Source: Bacteroides sp.
GTDB lineage: Bacteria > Bacteroidota > Bacteroidia > Bacteroidales > SM23-62
Length of the DNA stretch: 52,499 nucleotides
Direction of reading: 5' to 3'
NCBI GenBank assembly: GCA_011053095.1
Contig: DRHS01000264.1
Span: forward strand, 1 to 52,499
Positions within the stretch are counted from its first letter, which is position 1; each line of letters opens with the position of its first letter. Shown piece after piece: positions 45,925 through 52,499 of the stretch. A program made the position numbers and the translations under genes. The notes beneath the pieces were generated by a model. That model worked only from the letters and a program-made list of their open reading frames with translations. It was not told the DNA's origin and searched no databases.

Positions 45925-46138
45925 TTTATTTGTCGAAAAAGTGTCTATGCTCTACCAAAATCAAATCGCAACCAACGGTTTATCTAAGATAATGAAATTA
46001 CAAATTAATATGCGCTTTGCCTAGGAACGATTCACATTTTCCTGTATATCGTTACTGGGACTTGTACACTCAAAATTTTTCTTTGTCTCGTTCCAAGATT
46101 GGGTAGAAGTGAATCTATCGCTTGAGGGCAGAGCTATA

Positions 46139-47428
46139 TCACTTACCTGAAATAATTACATGGAGCAAAGTATCATTAGCTTTATCAATGATTGGATTTG
46201 CAAAACTGTTTAAATATATCTGGGTTGTCTGCTGGTCTGCATGACCCAATGCCTGACTTATTATGTTTACGTCGATGCCCTTATCTTTTAGGATGGTAGC
46301 GTAGGTATGCCTGGCTACGTATGTTGTGAGCTTGTACCTAAGGCCCAATTCCGTTCCAATTATCTGAAGGTTTTTATTTACGATTTTCAAGACCGTCTGT
46401 ATACGTGTCTTCTTTTGTTTGGCTGTGGGATACTTCTTGTCATTGAGAATAGGGAAGAGATAGTATGGGTCTTGCTTAGGTATTTTAAAGCTATTAGAAG
46501 GAACTACCGGGTATTTTATATCCAGACCCTGTCCCTTCCAGTTCCTCATCAGAATATCCTCAGAAACGTGGTTTAACTTAAAGGAAAATGTTTTAGTATG
46601 TCTTGTTTTAGCCCTGGTGAAAACAATGCGCCCTTCCCGAAAGTTCTCATATTTGAGATATGCAATGTCAATGAAGTTTATCCCCATACTAAGGAACGAG
46701 AAGAGGAAAATATCCCTGGCAAATTGCTCCACTTCGTTGCCGGGAGTGTAATCCATAATTTCTTTAATGACATATCCAGGTATAGCTCTTTTATCTGTAG
46801 CATTCTTCAGTTTGCTGATATCGTATCCTTTTGGATTAAGTGGGCTTCGGAAGGGATATAAGTCTCTGGGTACTATATCATCTTCAATTGCGTCATTGTA
46901 TAATGCCCGCAAGGTTCTCATATATAAATGTACTACATTTCCTGTCAGCCCGTTTGAAATCAGAAATATTTCATATTCCTTGAGGAAACTAACCGTAATA
47001 TCCATGAAAGTGAGGTCATGGTCCTTGTGAAAGCTGAAAAGACTGTTTCGGGTTGTTTTGTATATACCAGCATTACCAATGTTGTCTGTCCGTTCAAGAT
47101 TTGAAATGGTTTTATTAAAATAATTCCAGACTGAAGTTTTATTTGTCTCTACCCTAAGATGCTGATTAAACTGCTCCCAGGTCAGTTTCCCGGCATCGTC
47201 AAGCTGCTGTGCAATTACATTTGCCTTTATTTCAAGATTAGCTAATTCCACATTTAGTATAAGCTTATTATTGACTACGAATTTGCTGTTCTTAAACTCG
47301 CCTGGATAGGCTTTATAGCCTGTGTGATAGTATTTTCTTTTCCCGTGGTAGGATACACGCAGTACTATAGGCCGGGAATTATCCTTATTAATCTTATTTG
47401 GATGCTCAAGAATTGTTATTTTTGCCAT
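46139..47428 (-). CDS. Tyrosine-type site-specific recombinase (integrase)
   Basis: The 429-residue integrase has an arm-type N-terminal segment (PIVLRVSYHGKRKYYHTGYK), a SAM-like core-binding domain (about 110-210) and a catalytic domain from about 225. Catalytic residues are Lys in RAKTRHTK (about 273), Arg in YVARHTYAT (about 374), His in LGHADQQTT (about 396) and the nucleophilic Tyr in QIYLNSF (about 405). The first catalytic Arg is replaced: the motif reads SMGINFIDIAYL, with Asn near 249. Many Bacteroidetes integrases also lack this Arg, the classic case being IntDOT with Ser. The ATG is 72 bases from tRNA-Gly, and the gene runs away from the tRNA. It probably mobilises the phage-like or island DNA here. 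Confidence 0.92.
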   Translation of the reverse strand: MAKITILEHPNKINKDNSRPIVLRVSYHGKRKYYHTGYKAYPGEFKNSKFVVNNKLILNVELANLEIKANVIAQQLDDAGKLTWEQFNQHLRVETNKTSVWNYFNKTISNLERTDNIGNAGIYKTTRNSLFSFHKDHDLTFMDITVSFLKEYEIFLISNGLTGNVVHLYMRTLRALYNDAIEDDIVPRDLYPFRSPLNPKGYDISKLKNATDKRAIPGYVIKEIMDYTPGNEVEQFARDIFLFSFLSMGINFIDIAYLKYENFREGRIVFTRAKTRHTKTFSFKLNHVSEDILMRNWKGQGLDIKYPVVPSNSFKIPKQDPYYLFPILNDKKYPTAKQKKTRIQTVLKIVNKNLQIIGTELGLRYKLTTYVARHTYATILKDKGIDVNIISQALGHADQQTTQIYLNSFANPIIDKANDTLLHVIISGK

Positions 47429-47499
47429 TGCAGTAAAATGAAAATAATCTAGATTTGGGGAGACAACAAAAAGGTTAAGTACCTAATTTGCAATAACAA

Positions 47500-47571
47500 G
47501 CGGGAGTAGCTCAGGGGTAGAGCATCAGCTTCCCAAGCTGAGGGTCGGGAGTTCGAATCTCCTTTCCCGCT
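47500..47571 (+). tRNA. tRNA-Gly (anticodon CCC)
   Basis: A 72-base tRNA: acceptor GCGGGAG pairs with TTCCCGC, the anticodon loop TTCCCAA (anticodon CCC, reading GGG) is closed by TCAGC/GCTGA, and the T-loop is AGTTCGAATCT. CCA is not encoded. It lies between the integrase and the repressor gene, so it may be the element's attachment site or be carried by it. Confidence 0.95.
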
Positions 47572-47584
47572 CAACGGTTTCAGA

Positions 47585-47620
47585 GGTTTTACCTTTTCTT
47601 GGTTTACTTAAGGTTTACTT
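47585..47620. repeat. Short direct repeats beside tRNA-Gly, possible integrase arm sites
   Basis: GGTTTACTT occurs at 47601-47609 and 47612-47620, and a related GGTTTTACCTT starts at 47585. They begin 14 bases from the tRNA 3' end and run into the end of the repressor gene. Arm-type integrase sites are often short direct repeats near an attachment site, but three short T-rich copies are weak evidence. Confidence 0.3.
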
Positions 47621-47985
47621 TTTATCAGCTTATTATGTTCCTCATACAGCTTTGCCAGTTTTTCCAGGCACTCAAGATTCTGATCCTTTAATTTCATTAC
47701 ATCCTCCATGTGCCGGGTGTGAAGTAGTTCGTTATGAGAAGTTAGTATTTCTATCCTCTGGCTTACTGTATTTCCTGCCCCCCCATTCACGGCAATGAAA
47801 TCCAGGAGGCTTACCTGTAAAAATTCTGCCATTTTTTGAAATTGATCTATCCGACAAATCCCGGTTTTGAAGATAGTTACCATTGTGTTCCTGGTAATGC
47901 CAAGAAATTTAGCAAGTTGTGTCTTAGTTTTGGCCTGTTTATCAAGTTCTCTCTTGACTAACGATATATCAATTTTTTCTTCCAT
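47608..47985 (-). CDS. XRE-type helix-turn-helix repressor-like protein
   Basis: The 125-residue protein has an N-terminal helix-turn-helix (about 15-65, KTQLAKFLGITRNTMVTIFK with the following turn and helix) and a C-terminal coiled-coil (about 85-125, HMEDVMKLKDQNLECLEKL) for dimerisation. It is divergent from the excisionase-like gene across a 104-base gap, the usual place for a phage repressor controlling lysogeny. It lacks a LexA-type self-cleavage domain, so induction would need an antirepressor or other signal. Confidence 0.8.
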   Translation of the reverse strand: MEEKIDISLVKRELDKQAKTKTQLAKFLGITRNTMVTIFKTGICRIDQFQKMAEFLQVSLLDFIAVNGGAGNTVSQRIEILTSHNELLHTRHMEDVMKLKDQNLECLEKLAKLYEEHNKLIKSKP

Positions 47986-48089
47986 GACAAATATTTATTA
48001 ACAAAATACCAAAAATAAATTTTATATGTCAAATAATTTACACCTTCGCACCATCAAATGTAAATAAATATCTCATTAATACAAAAAAT
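47986..48089. promoter_or_regulatory. Divergent control region with inverted repeat
   Basis: This AT-rich 104-base gap separates the repressor and excisionase-like genes. ATTTACA (48036-48042) and TGTAAAT (48059-48065) form a 7-bp inverted repeat with a 16-base spacer, a candidate operator for the repressor. Confidence 0.4.
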
Positions 48090-48389
48090 ATGAGCGATGA
48101 AGGGACGATTTTCAACATTTCTATTGAGAAAATGATTGACAGCGCAGCTGAGAGGGCAGCAGCTAAGGCCCTGGAATTACACCTTGAGAAAACAAAGCCA
48201 GCGCACCCCGCAGAGTTGTGGACTGCAAAGAAAACATACAATTACCTGGGTGTAAGTTACGCGACATTCAAAAAATTTATTGCTAAGGGTGTTATAAGTC
48301 CGATTTCCTTCGATGGGGTGATGAGATTTGACCCGGAGAAAATTATTAATAATGAGGCGGAGATCCGCAGCCGCTTATATGAGAGGTGA
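48090..48389 (+). CDS. Excisionase-like DNA-binding protein
   Basis: The 99-residue protein has an Ala/Glu-rich N-terminal helix (MIDSAAERAAAKALELHLEK) and a C-terminal helix-turn-helix of the MerR/excisionase type (LWTAKKTYNYLGVSYATFKK, ending VMRFDPEKI). In phage and island layouts this is the place of the excisionase or an early regulator. It is the first gene rightward of the control region. Excisionase function is inferred from fold and position only. Confidence 0.65.
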   Translation: MSDEGTIFNISIEKMIDSAAERAAAKALELHLEKTKPAHPAELWTAKKTYNYLGVSYATFKKFIAKGVISPISFDGVMRFDPEKIINNEAEIRSRLYER

Positions 48390-48417
48390 ATCTCATTTGA
48401 CCTGGATGTAGAATTGA

Positions 48418-49260
48418 ATGAATAACCGGGGGTACATATCAATTAACCGGACTATCAGAGAGCATTGGATTTGGAAAGATCCTTATTACCGCTGGTGGTG
48501 TGATCTGCTAATGGAGGCAAAATATAAACCTGATCCGGTCAAAATAGGTTGGAAAATGATACCCTGCGGAAGAGGGCAGATTGTATGCAGTCAAAGGTTT
48601 TTTTCAAGCCGATGGAACGTAGACAGATCGAATGTAAGGCGGTTCCTTGACTTACTTCTAAAACATGAAATGATTTCGATTGAACCCCTAAAAGGATGTT
48701 CCAGGATGACCGTTTTGAACTATGAAAAATACCAATATTTGGTGACCCACTTAACAAGTTCAGAGACAGAGCCTTCCAGAGATGAGCGACCTACTTCAGA
48801 CCCACCTGAACCAGAAATAATGACCCACTTAACAGATTCAAAGACAGAGCCTTCCAGAGATGACCGACCCACCCAAAGTAAAGAAAACGACCCAAATATA
48901 AATAAAGAAGATAGTTGTTTAAGGGAAAAAATATCTTCTCTTTCTTTTGAGCTAGACCAGACATCACAAAATGTCAAGGTCGAAGCTCCAAAAGATCTTG
49001 ATTCTGAGTTTGAGAATTATCTAAATAAAAATGACTCGGAAAAAACTGAAAAAAAAATAACCCCGGCAGGATACGATAAATATCTCCGCCTGGAGGATAA
49101 GTATAAAACCTTCTCAATATTGAACGCGCTAAAAGGCGAACCCATAACTGAAGAGGAAACCGAAAAGGTGGAAACCCAGGTTAAGGAATATTTTCCAGAG
49201 CCAAAGAAATCGAACGATGAAAATTTCTGGAATGATATTGCTGAGGAACAAAAACAATGA
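48418..49260 (+). CDS. Phage replication-type winged-helix protein
   Basis: The 280-residue protein starts with a winged-helix-like domain (about 1-105: SINRTIREHWIWKDPYYRWW, then RSNVRRFLDLLLKHEMISI) similar to phage replisome organiser or DnaD-like N-termini. The middle is low-complexity and charged and contains a near-perfect duplication: THLTSSETEPSRDERPTS and THLTDSKTEPSRDDRPTQ. The C-terminal part (KKITPAGYDKYLRLEDKY onward) is a short unknown domain. It precedes the RusA resolvase with a four-base ATGA overlap. A role in starting replication of the element is likely but not certain. Confidence 0.6.
   Translation: MNNRGYISINRTIREHWIWKDPYYRWWCDLLMEAKYKPDPVKIGWKMIPCGRGQIVCSQRFFSSRWNVDRSNVRRFLDLLLKHEMISIEPLKGCSRMTVLNYEKYQYLVTHLTSSETEPSRDERPTSDPPEPEIMTHLTDSKTEPSRDDRPTQSKENDPNINKEDSCLREKISSLSFELDQTSQNVKVEAPKDLDSEFENYLNKNDSEKTEKKITPAGYDKYLRLEDKYKTFSILNALKGEPITEEETEKVETQVKEYFPEPKKSNDENFWNDIAEEQKQ
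48743..48872 (+). repeat. In-frame 52-base duplication inside the replication gene
   Basis: Bases 48743-48794 and 48821-48872 are nearly identical direct repeats 78 bases apart (26 codons), starting TGACCCACTTAACA and containing CAGAGCCTTCCAGAGATGA. The spacing keeps the reading frame, so it is an internal duplication of the linker. Confidence 0.85.
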
Positions 49261-49658
49261 ATGAATACAATTTTAAAATAAATCCCTGTCCTGCTCCCAG
49301 GATGACCCAATCGGACCGATGGAATAAAAGGCCGGTTGTACAAAGGTATTTTGCTTTCCGGGATGAGCTGAAATACCTAGCATACTTAAACGGCTGTGAA
49401 GGGATTCCCGGCACACTGGATGCCATTATCTTTTCAATACCGATGCCGAAGTCATGGAGCAATAAGAAACGGGCAGAGATGGAAGGAACGGCACATACCC
49501 AGACACCGGATCTAGATAACCTACTCAAGGCGTTTTTAGATGCTCTCTGTCCCCAGGATAGCTATATACACTGTATTGGGAAACTAAAAAAAGTGTGGTC
49601 AAAAGAAGGAAATATTCATTTGAAAATTTGCAAAAACAGCAATGTCACATTACATTAA
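49257..49658 (+). CDS. RusA-family Holliday junction resolvase
   Basis: The 133-residue protein matches RusA-type resolvases of phages. PCPAPRMTQSDRWNKRP is near the start, a MPKSWSNKKRAEMEG segment is in the middle, and the metal-binding core TPDLDNLLKAFLDALCPQDS has the paired aspartates. RusA cuts four-way junctions during recombination or before packaging. Its start overlaps the replication gene stop (ATGA), indicating coupled translation. Confidence 0.88.
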   Translation: MNEYNFKINPCPAPRMTQSDRWNKRPVVQRYFAFRDELKYLAYLNGCEGIPGTLDAIIFSIPMPKSWSNKKRAEMEGTAHTQTPDLDNLLKAFLDALCPQDSYIHCIGKLKKVWSKEGNIHLKICKNSNVTLH

Positions 49659-49670
49659 AATTAGAGCAGG

Positions 49671-49889
49671 ATGAAACTAACAGAGGAGGAATGGAGAAGG
49701 GTTGAGATAAGGGAGCTATTTAACTCTCTGTCAACAGGGTTTTGGGAGGCTGATGAATTAATGGAATTGACAGCAATATTACCGAATGAAGTTATTATTA
49801 AACTGGCAGAGAGATTAGAGCGAAAGGATGCCAGGGACAGAAAACGAAAACAACGATATGAAAAAAGTAAAGGAAAAGCAGAGCATTAA
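49671..49889 (+). CDS. Small phage protein of unknown function
   Basis: A 72-residue charged, mainly helical protein (EEEWRRVEIRELFNSL near the start, a Lys/Arg-rich tail RKDARDRKRKQRYEK) begins 12 bases after the rusA-like gene and follows a GAGCAGG purine patch that could act as a ribosome site. I do not recognise it; it fits the early region of the element. Confidence 0.6.
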   Translation: MKLTEEEWRRVEIRELFNSLSTGFWEADELMELTAILPNEVIIKLAERLERKDARDRKRKQRYEKSKGKAEH

Positions 49890-49989
49890 GAAAATTGAGG
49901 CCATGCTTATCTCCCAGGCAGAAGATCACATCCAATGTACAACCAGGACCGGGAAAAAAATTGCATTACCTAAATACATAATGAATTAA
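49858..49989 (+). CDS. Possible 43-residue phage protein
   Basis: An ATG at 49858 opens a 43-residue basic frame (starting MKKVKEKQSIKKIEAMLISQ) that overlaps the preceding gene by 32 bases in another frame and stops one base before the next ATG. The tight fit with both neighbours and absence of other coding sequence in the gap support it weakly. Function unknown. Confidence 0.4.
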   Translation: MKKVKEKQSIKKIEAMLISQAEDHIQCTTRTGKKIALPKYIMN

Positions 49990-49990
49990 T

Positions 49991-50185
49991 ATGACACCAC
50001 AACAACTACACACCAGGGAAGAAATTGTAAAAGAAGCGAACAAGCTCGCATTTTGCTATGATCGAATTATGAAATTGATAAATCGCTGTGAAAGCGAGAA
50101 AAGAAGCTTGAAAGCATTGAAGAAATTACGAATGGCCCTAGAGACGTTTGAAGTACAGAATCAGTCCCTGGGTCAATTAAACTGA
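49991..50185 (+). CDS. Small helical phage protein of unknown function
   Basis: The 64-residue protein is helical and charged (HTREEIVKEANKLAFCYDRI, ending VQNQSLGQLN). It follows the possible 43-residue gene by one base. I recognise no family; it belongs by position and orientation to the element's early operon. Confidence 0.5.
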   Translation: MTPQQLHTREEIVKEANKLAFCYDRIMKLINRCESEKRSLKALKKLRMALETFEVQNQSLGQLN

Positions 50186-50230
50186 ACGAAAGAAGTTTTC
50201 TAGGCGTTTTGTGGTTGAGGTGTAGGGAAA

Positions 50231-50270
50231 CCGGGGCGGCTGGCATGACCGCCCTGGCTCCCAAATTTTT
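50231..50270 (+). terminator. Strong hairpin followed by a T-run, ahead of the spike-base-like gene
   Basis: CCGGGGCGG (50231-50239) pairs with CCGCCCTGG (50249-50257) over nine positions with one G-T pair, and TTTTT follows at 50266-50270. It may end the early transcript or act as a structured leader; the gap before the T-run weakens a pure terminator reading. Confidence 0.45.
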
Positions 50271-50295
50271 GAAGTTAAATTTTGAACAGATTATA

Positions 50296-50553
50296 ATGGC
50301 AACAATAAATAAAGAGAGAGATAAAATAAAGGCATACCCCGTTGGAGGTACAGCTGTCACACCGCACAATACAAACGATCTTGCAAGGGACGGGTTATTG
50401 TGGGTAGGTGCAGGCGGTGATGTTAATGTAATAACCGTGGACGGATCTTCAATAGTATTCGTGGGTATTGTCGGCGGGACCTTATTACCGGTCAGGATTC
50501 GCAGGGTGTTAGTTACCAGTACCACGGCCTCAAATATGACAGTATTATGGTAA
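50296..50553 (+). CDS. Spike-base-like phage protein
   Basis: The 85-residue protein starting at ATG 50296 has the pattern GLLWVGAGGDVNVITVDGSS followed by GTLLPVRIRRVLVTSTTASN. I recall this pattern from small beta-rich spike base proteins of phages and gene transfer agents (Rcc01079-like family). These proteins sit at the base of capsid or tail spikes. An upstream in-frame ATG at 50209 would run through the strong hairpin and add a non-homologous extension, so I prefer 50296. The stop overlaps the next gene. The family assignment is from memory. Confidence 0.65.
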   Translation: MATINKERDKIKAYPVGGTAVTPHNTNDLARDGLLWVGAGGDVNVITVDGSSIVFVGIVGGTLLPVRIRRVLVTSTTASNMTVLW

Positions 50554-50855
50554 TTGGATACATACGCTTTACAGATCCGTTCGCATTACGCGGAATAGGC
50601 AAAACTGGAAGCGGGATCAAGGCTAAGATTGTTACAAAGTTTGATGAATGGGAGCGCGGGGAAACCATTAAAGTATTTGACAATGGTAAGTGCGCGACTA
50701 ATCCATACTTGCCAATAGATTTCTTTCAGTCTGAGGGATCTTGTGAGCCGTTAAATAAGAAAATGGAACCGTCTACCTGGACCGCAATAAAGAAGCTCAT
50801 CAAGGCAGATCCACCGATACAGAGACAGGTACATACAAGGCCAGTGACGAAATGA
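50547..50855 (+). CDS. Hypothetical phage protein
   Basis: The 102-residue protein (starting MVIGYIRFTDPFALRGIGKT) overlaps the spike-base-like gene by seven bases and its stop overlaps a further small ATG. Contents are mixed alpha/beta with one Cys pair region (GKCATNP, EGSCEP). No family recognised. Translational coupling with both neighbours supports it as a real gene. Confidence 0.55.
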   Translation: MVIGYIRFTDPFALRGIGKTGSGIKAKIVTKFDEWERGETIKVFDNGKCATNPYLPIDFFQSEGSCEPLNKKMEPSTWTAIKKLIKADPPIQRQVHTRPVTK

Positions 50856-50977
50856 CAGGAATATTTAACAGCATAGGGGAAGGGGGGTATAAATCTCTGG
50901 GGAAACGCTTATATGTCATTCGCGCCATTCCCTCGATTTTATACGTGCAAAACCCCCGACCCCCTATCGGGTATTAA
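50852..50977 (+). CDS. Possible 41-residue phage protein
   Basis: An ATG at 50852 overlaps the preceding stop (ATGA) and opens a 41-residue frame (MTGIFNSIGEGGYKSLGKRL at its start) ending TAA 50975-50977, ten bases before the next gene. The overlap arrangement is typical of phage operons, but length and lack of homology keep it uncertain. Confidence 0.35.
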   Translation: MTGIFNSIGEGGYKSLGKRLYVIRAIPSILYVQNPRPPIGY

Positions 50978-50986
50978 ATTCTAAAA

Positions 50987-51253
50987 ATGGAAATAATTGA
51001 TCCCGATACATTGAAACGGCCTCCTCACGGTGACGAGTTACCCCGGTTGGTTAATCAACTAAAAGAATTAAAAGCTATGAAGCGACGGTTATTGTCAGAT
51101 GAACCGTTATTCCTTTGTGTAAAGGGCGGGGGTATCTTTGGTGAACTGCTCAGGGCTGAAATCAGGGAACCACAGAAGCGATTAGCGGGGAAAATTGAGA
51201 AACGAATTGAACAGGTAGTTAAAGAGATTCGCCTCAAGACTGAGGCGTTGTAG
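50987..51253 (+). CDS. Small helical phage protein before the capsid gene
   Basis: The 88-residue protein has a Pro-rich N-terminus (DPDTLKRPPHGDELPRL) and helical, charged remainder (QLKELKAMKRRLLSDEP, IEKRIEQVVKEIRLKTEAL). It lies 22 bases before the capsid gene. A scaffold or head-related role is possible from its position, but I see no motif that proves it. Confidence 0.55.
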   Translation: MEIIDPDTLKRPPHGDELPRLVNQLKELKAMKRRLLSDEPLFLCVKGGGIFGELLRAEIREPQKRLAGKIEKRIEQVVKEIRLKTEAL

Positions 51254-51275
51254 TATTAATTTAAAATGAATTGAC

Positions 51276-52466
51276 ATGAATATAAAAGAGATTACAGAGG
51301 CTAAAGGGAAGCTCATTAAAGAGCTAAAGGAGGCGGTGAAAGCCGATTTAAAAGATTACGATCAGGGGAAGGTGGACAAATTAATGGAGGCGGTTGAGCA
51401 AAAAAACGCACAGATTAAAGTTTGTAAACAGGAGAATGAGAAACTGGCGAACAGTTTAGGCGCAACCCCGGATCTGCGTATCCACGGAAGTAAGGAAGTT
51501 TTGAAGGGCGGAAATGCTAGTGATCTTGAACAGTTCGCATCTGATATCATCAAAAATGAATTTGGAATAAATGTTCAGAACAGGGATGTACTCGAGTCCT
51601 CAGGATCGGGGCAGTATATTGTACCCGCTCCGATGAAATCATCGTTTATCAGCTATATAATTGAACGTTCACTGTTAGGCAGATTAGGCGTTCCTAGTGT
51701 TGGTGTAGATACGGATACCACGACCTACCCGGCAATTACAGCACTTCCAACGGCTGATATTATAGCTGAGGGAAATGAAGTTACCGAAACTGATCCGACG
51801 TTTGTTCCCAGGACAATGCAAACATATTCGTTCCGGGCAGGGACCATTGTCAGTCAGGAATTTTTAGATGATGCCATAAGCAGCCCTAAGATCATACTGG
51901 AACCAATATTCCAGACTATTTCACAGCATATTGATAATATGTACGTCAATGGTACGGGATCGGGTGAAATGTACGGAATCAATGACATACCAGGTCAGGT
52001 AGTACGTGCACACATGGGCGCCAATGGAGCCGCTTTGACAGGCTTTGAGGAATTAGGTTTACTCTGGAGAAAGCTACGCGAAGCTAATCAGGACGTAACT
52101 GCGTTTGTTATGGCTCCGCGTACGTTGAATGAATACAGGCTCTTGGAAGATGCTTACGAGCACCCCAAGCCTAACCCGTACGGGGACATACCAATGATCG
52201 AATCGAATCAGGTAAGTATTACACAAACTCAAGGCACGAACGATGCTGCAAGTTCTGTTTATGCAGGTGACTTTAAGCGCGGAACCGTTGCCGGGTGGAG
52301 ATTTGGAGGCTCACACATAAAATTCCTGGTGGACAGGAGTACGTTAGCTGAATTTGGCAAGGTCCGTTTATACGGTGTTGTCAGAATGGGACTCATGTAT
52401 CCTTATGGTGGTGGATCAATGGCACTGCTCAAAGGTGTTATCCGTCCAGCTGGTGATCTGACATAA
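51276..52466 (+). CDS. HK97-fold phage major capsid protein
   Basis: The 396-residue protein has an N-terminal helical, scaffold-like region (about 1-65, AKGKLIKELKEAVKADLKD, EQKNAQIKVCKQENEKL) and an HK97-type capsid body from about 100. Recognisable parts are VPAPMKSSFISYIIERSLLG, TTYPAITALPTADIIAEGNE, FRAGTIVSQEFLDDA and VRLYGVVRMGLMYPYGGGS. The length matches HK97 gp5-like proteins with a delta domain, which is removed by a protease in typical phages. No terminase, portal or protease gene precedes it here, unlike the usual gene order. The window ends 33 bases after the stop. Confidence 0.9.
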   Translation: MNIKEITEAKGKLIKELKEAVKADLKDYDQGKVDKLMEAVEQKNAQIKVCKQENEKLANSLGATPDLRIHGSKEVLKGGNASDLEQFASDIIKNEFGINVQNRDVLESSGSGQYIVPAPMKSSFISYIIERSLLGRLGVPSVGVDTDTTTYPAITALPTADIIAEGNEVTETDPTFVPRTMQTYSFRAGTIVSQEFLDDAISSPKIILEPIFQTISQHIDNMYVNGTGSGEMYGINDIPGQVVRAHMGANGAALTGFEELGLLWRKLREANQDVTAFVMAPRTLNEYRLLEDAYEHPKPNPYGDIPMIESNQVSITQTQGTNDAASSVYAGDFKRGTVAGWRFGGSHIKFLVDRSTLAEFGKVRLYGVVRMGLMYPYGGGSMALLKGVIRPAGDLT

Positions 52467-52499
52467 AATATCATTCCTCCAGAGTGATTAGTAGTTGTT

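Noticed and set aside
45947-45956. Ten-base match (inverted) to the D-loop region of tRNA-Gly, GGTAGAGCAT, left of the integrase
   Set aside because: It is inverted rather than direct, short, and in a sequence common to many tRNAs, so it is not convincing as an attachment site.
1-52499. CRISPR arrays, rRNA genes and intact insertion sequences
   Set aside because: No regularly spaced repeats, rRNA sequence or transposase gene was seen on either strand.

Overview
The window looks like a chromosomal segment of a Bacteroidota bacterium, probably Bacteroidia-like, that runs into a mobile region. The evidence is a TonB-dependent receptor with an N-terminal carboxypeptidase-regulatory-like domain next to a DUF4249 lipoprotein, a stranded type IX secretion sorting domain, Bacteroidetes-type -7 boxes (TAnnTTTG) 25-29 bases before several start codons, a leuA-leuC-leuD-cimA-leuB cluster, and little Shine-Dalgarno signal. 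The species cannot be named from the sequence alone.

Bases 1-26000 are mostly housekeeping. After a DUF3179 lipoprotein comes a branched-chain amino acid cluster, leuA, leuC, leuD, cimA and leuB (1306-7456). It has both a leucine-type 2-isopropylmalate synthase and a citramalate synthase, so the same isomerase and dehydrogenase can serve leucine and isoleucine synthesis. Next are a TonB receptor with its DUF4249 partner, a DUF302 protein, zwf-pgl (oxidative pentose phosphate entry), a secreted repeat protein, a SpoIIE-type phosphatase tightly followed by an OLD-family ATPase/nuclease, a DnaQ/GIY-YIG nuclease, an orphan xylose-binding-like lipoprotein, an orphan T9SS sorting domain, mnmE, sucD, fabG and a DUF6340-like lipoprotein.

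Bases 26000-41466 form one tightly packed seven-gene minus-strand operon and are the most unusual part. In transcription order they encode an ABC ATPase, an ABC-2 permease fused to a large extracytoplasmic part (M1-aminopeptidase-like without HExxH, then a golvesin-like domain), a TolC-type outer membrane protein, a membrane fusion lipoprotein, an RND pump, a second RND pump fused through extra membrane helices to a complete ABC ATPase domain, and a short ABC-2 permease. The fused ATPase closely resembles the free ATPase at the head of the operon. The arrangement suggests a hybrid envelope machine combining proton-driven RND and ATP-driven ABC parts. A Spy-like periplasmic protein gene points away from it. 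An M48 protease and an exonuclease/endonuclease/phosphatase-fold secreted protein follow.

From tRNA-Thr(CGT) at 44420 onward the sequence is accessory: a broken acetyltransferase between two diverged copies of a noncoding repeat, a SEC-C zinc protein, a tyrosine recombinase, tRNA-Gly(CCC), and then a phage-like module (repressor, excisionase-like protein, replication-type protein, RusA resolvase, several small genes, a spike-base-like protein and an HK97-type major capsid protein). The window ends just after the capsid gene, so the right boundary of the element and its packaging genes are not visible.
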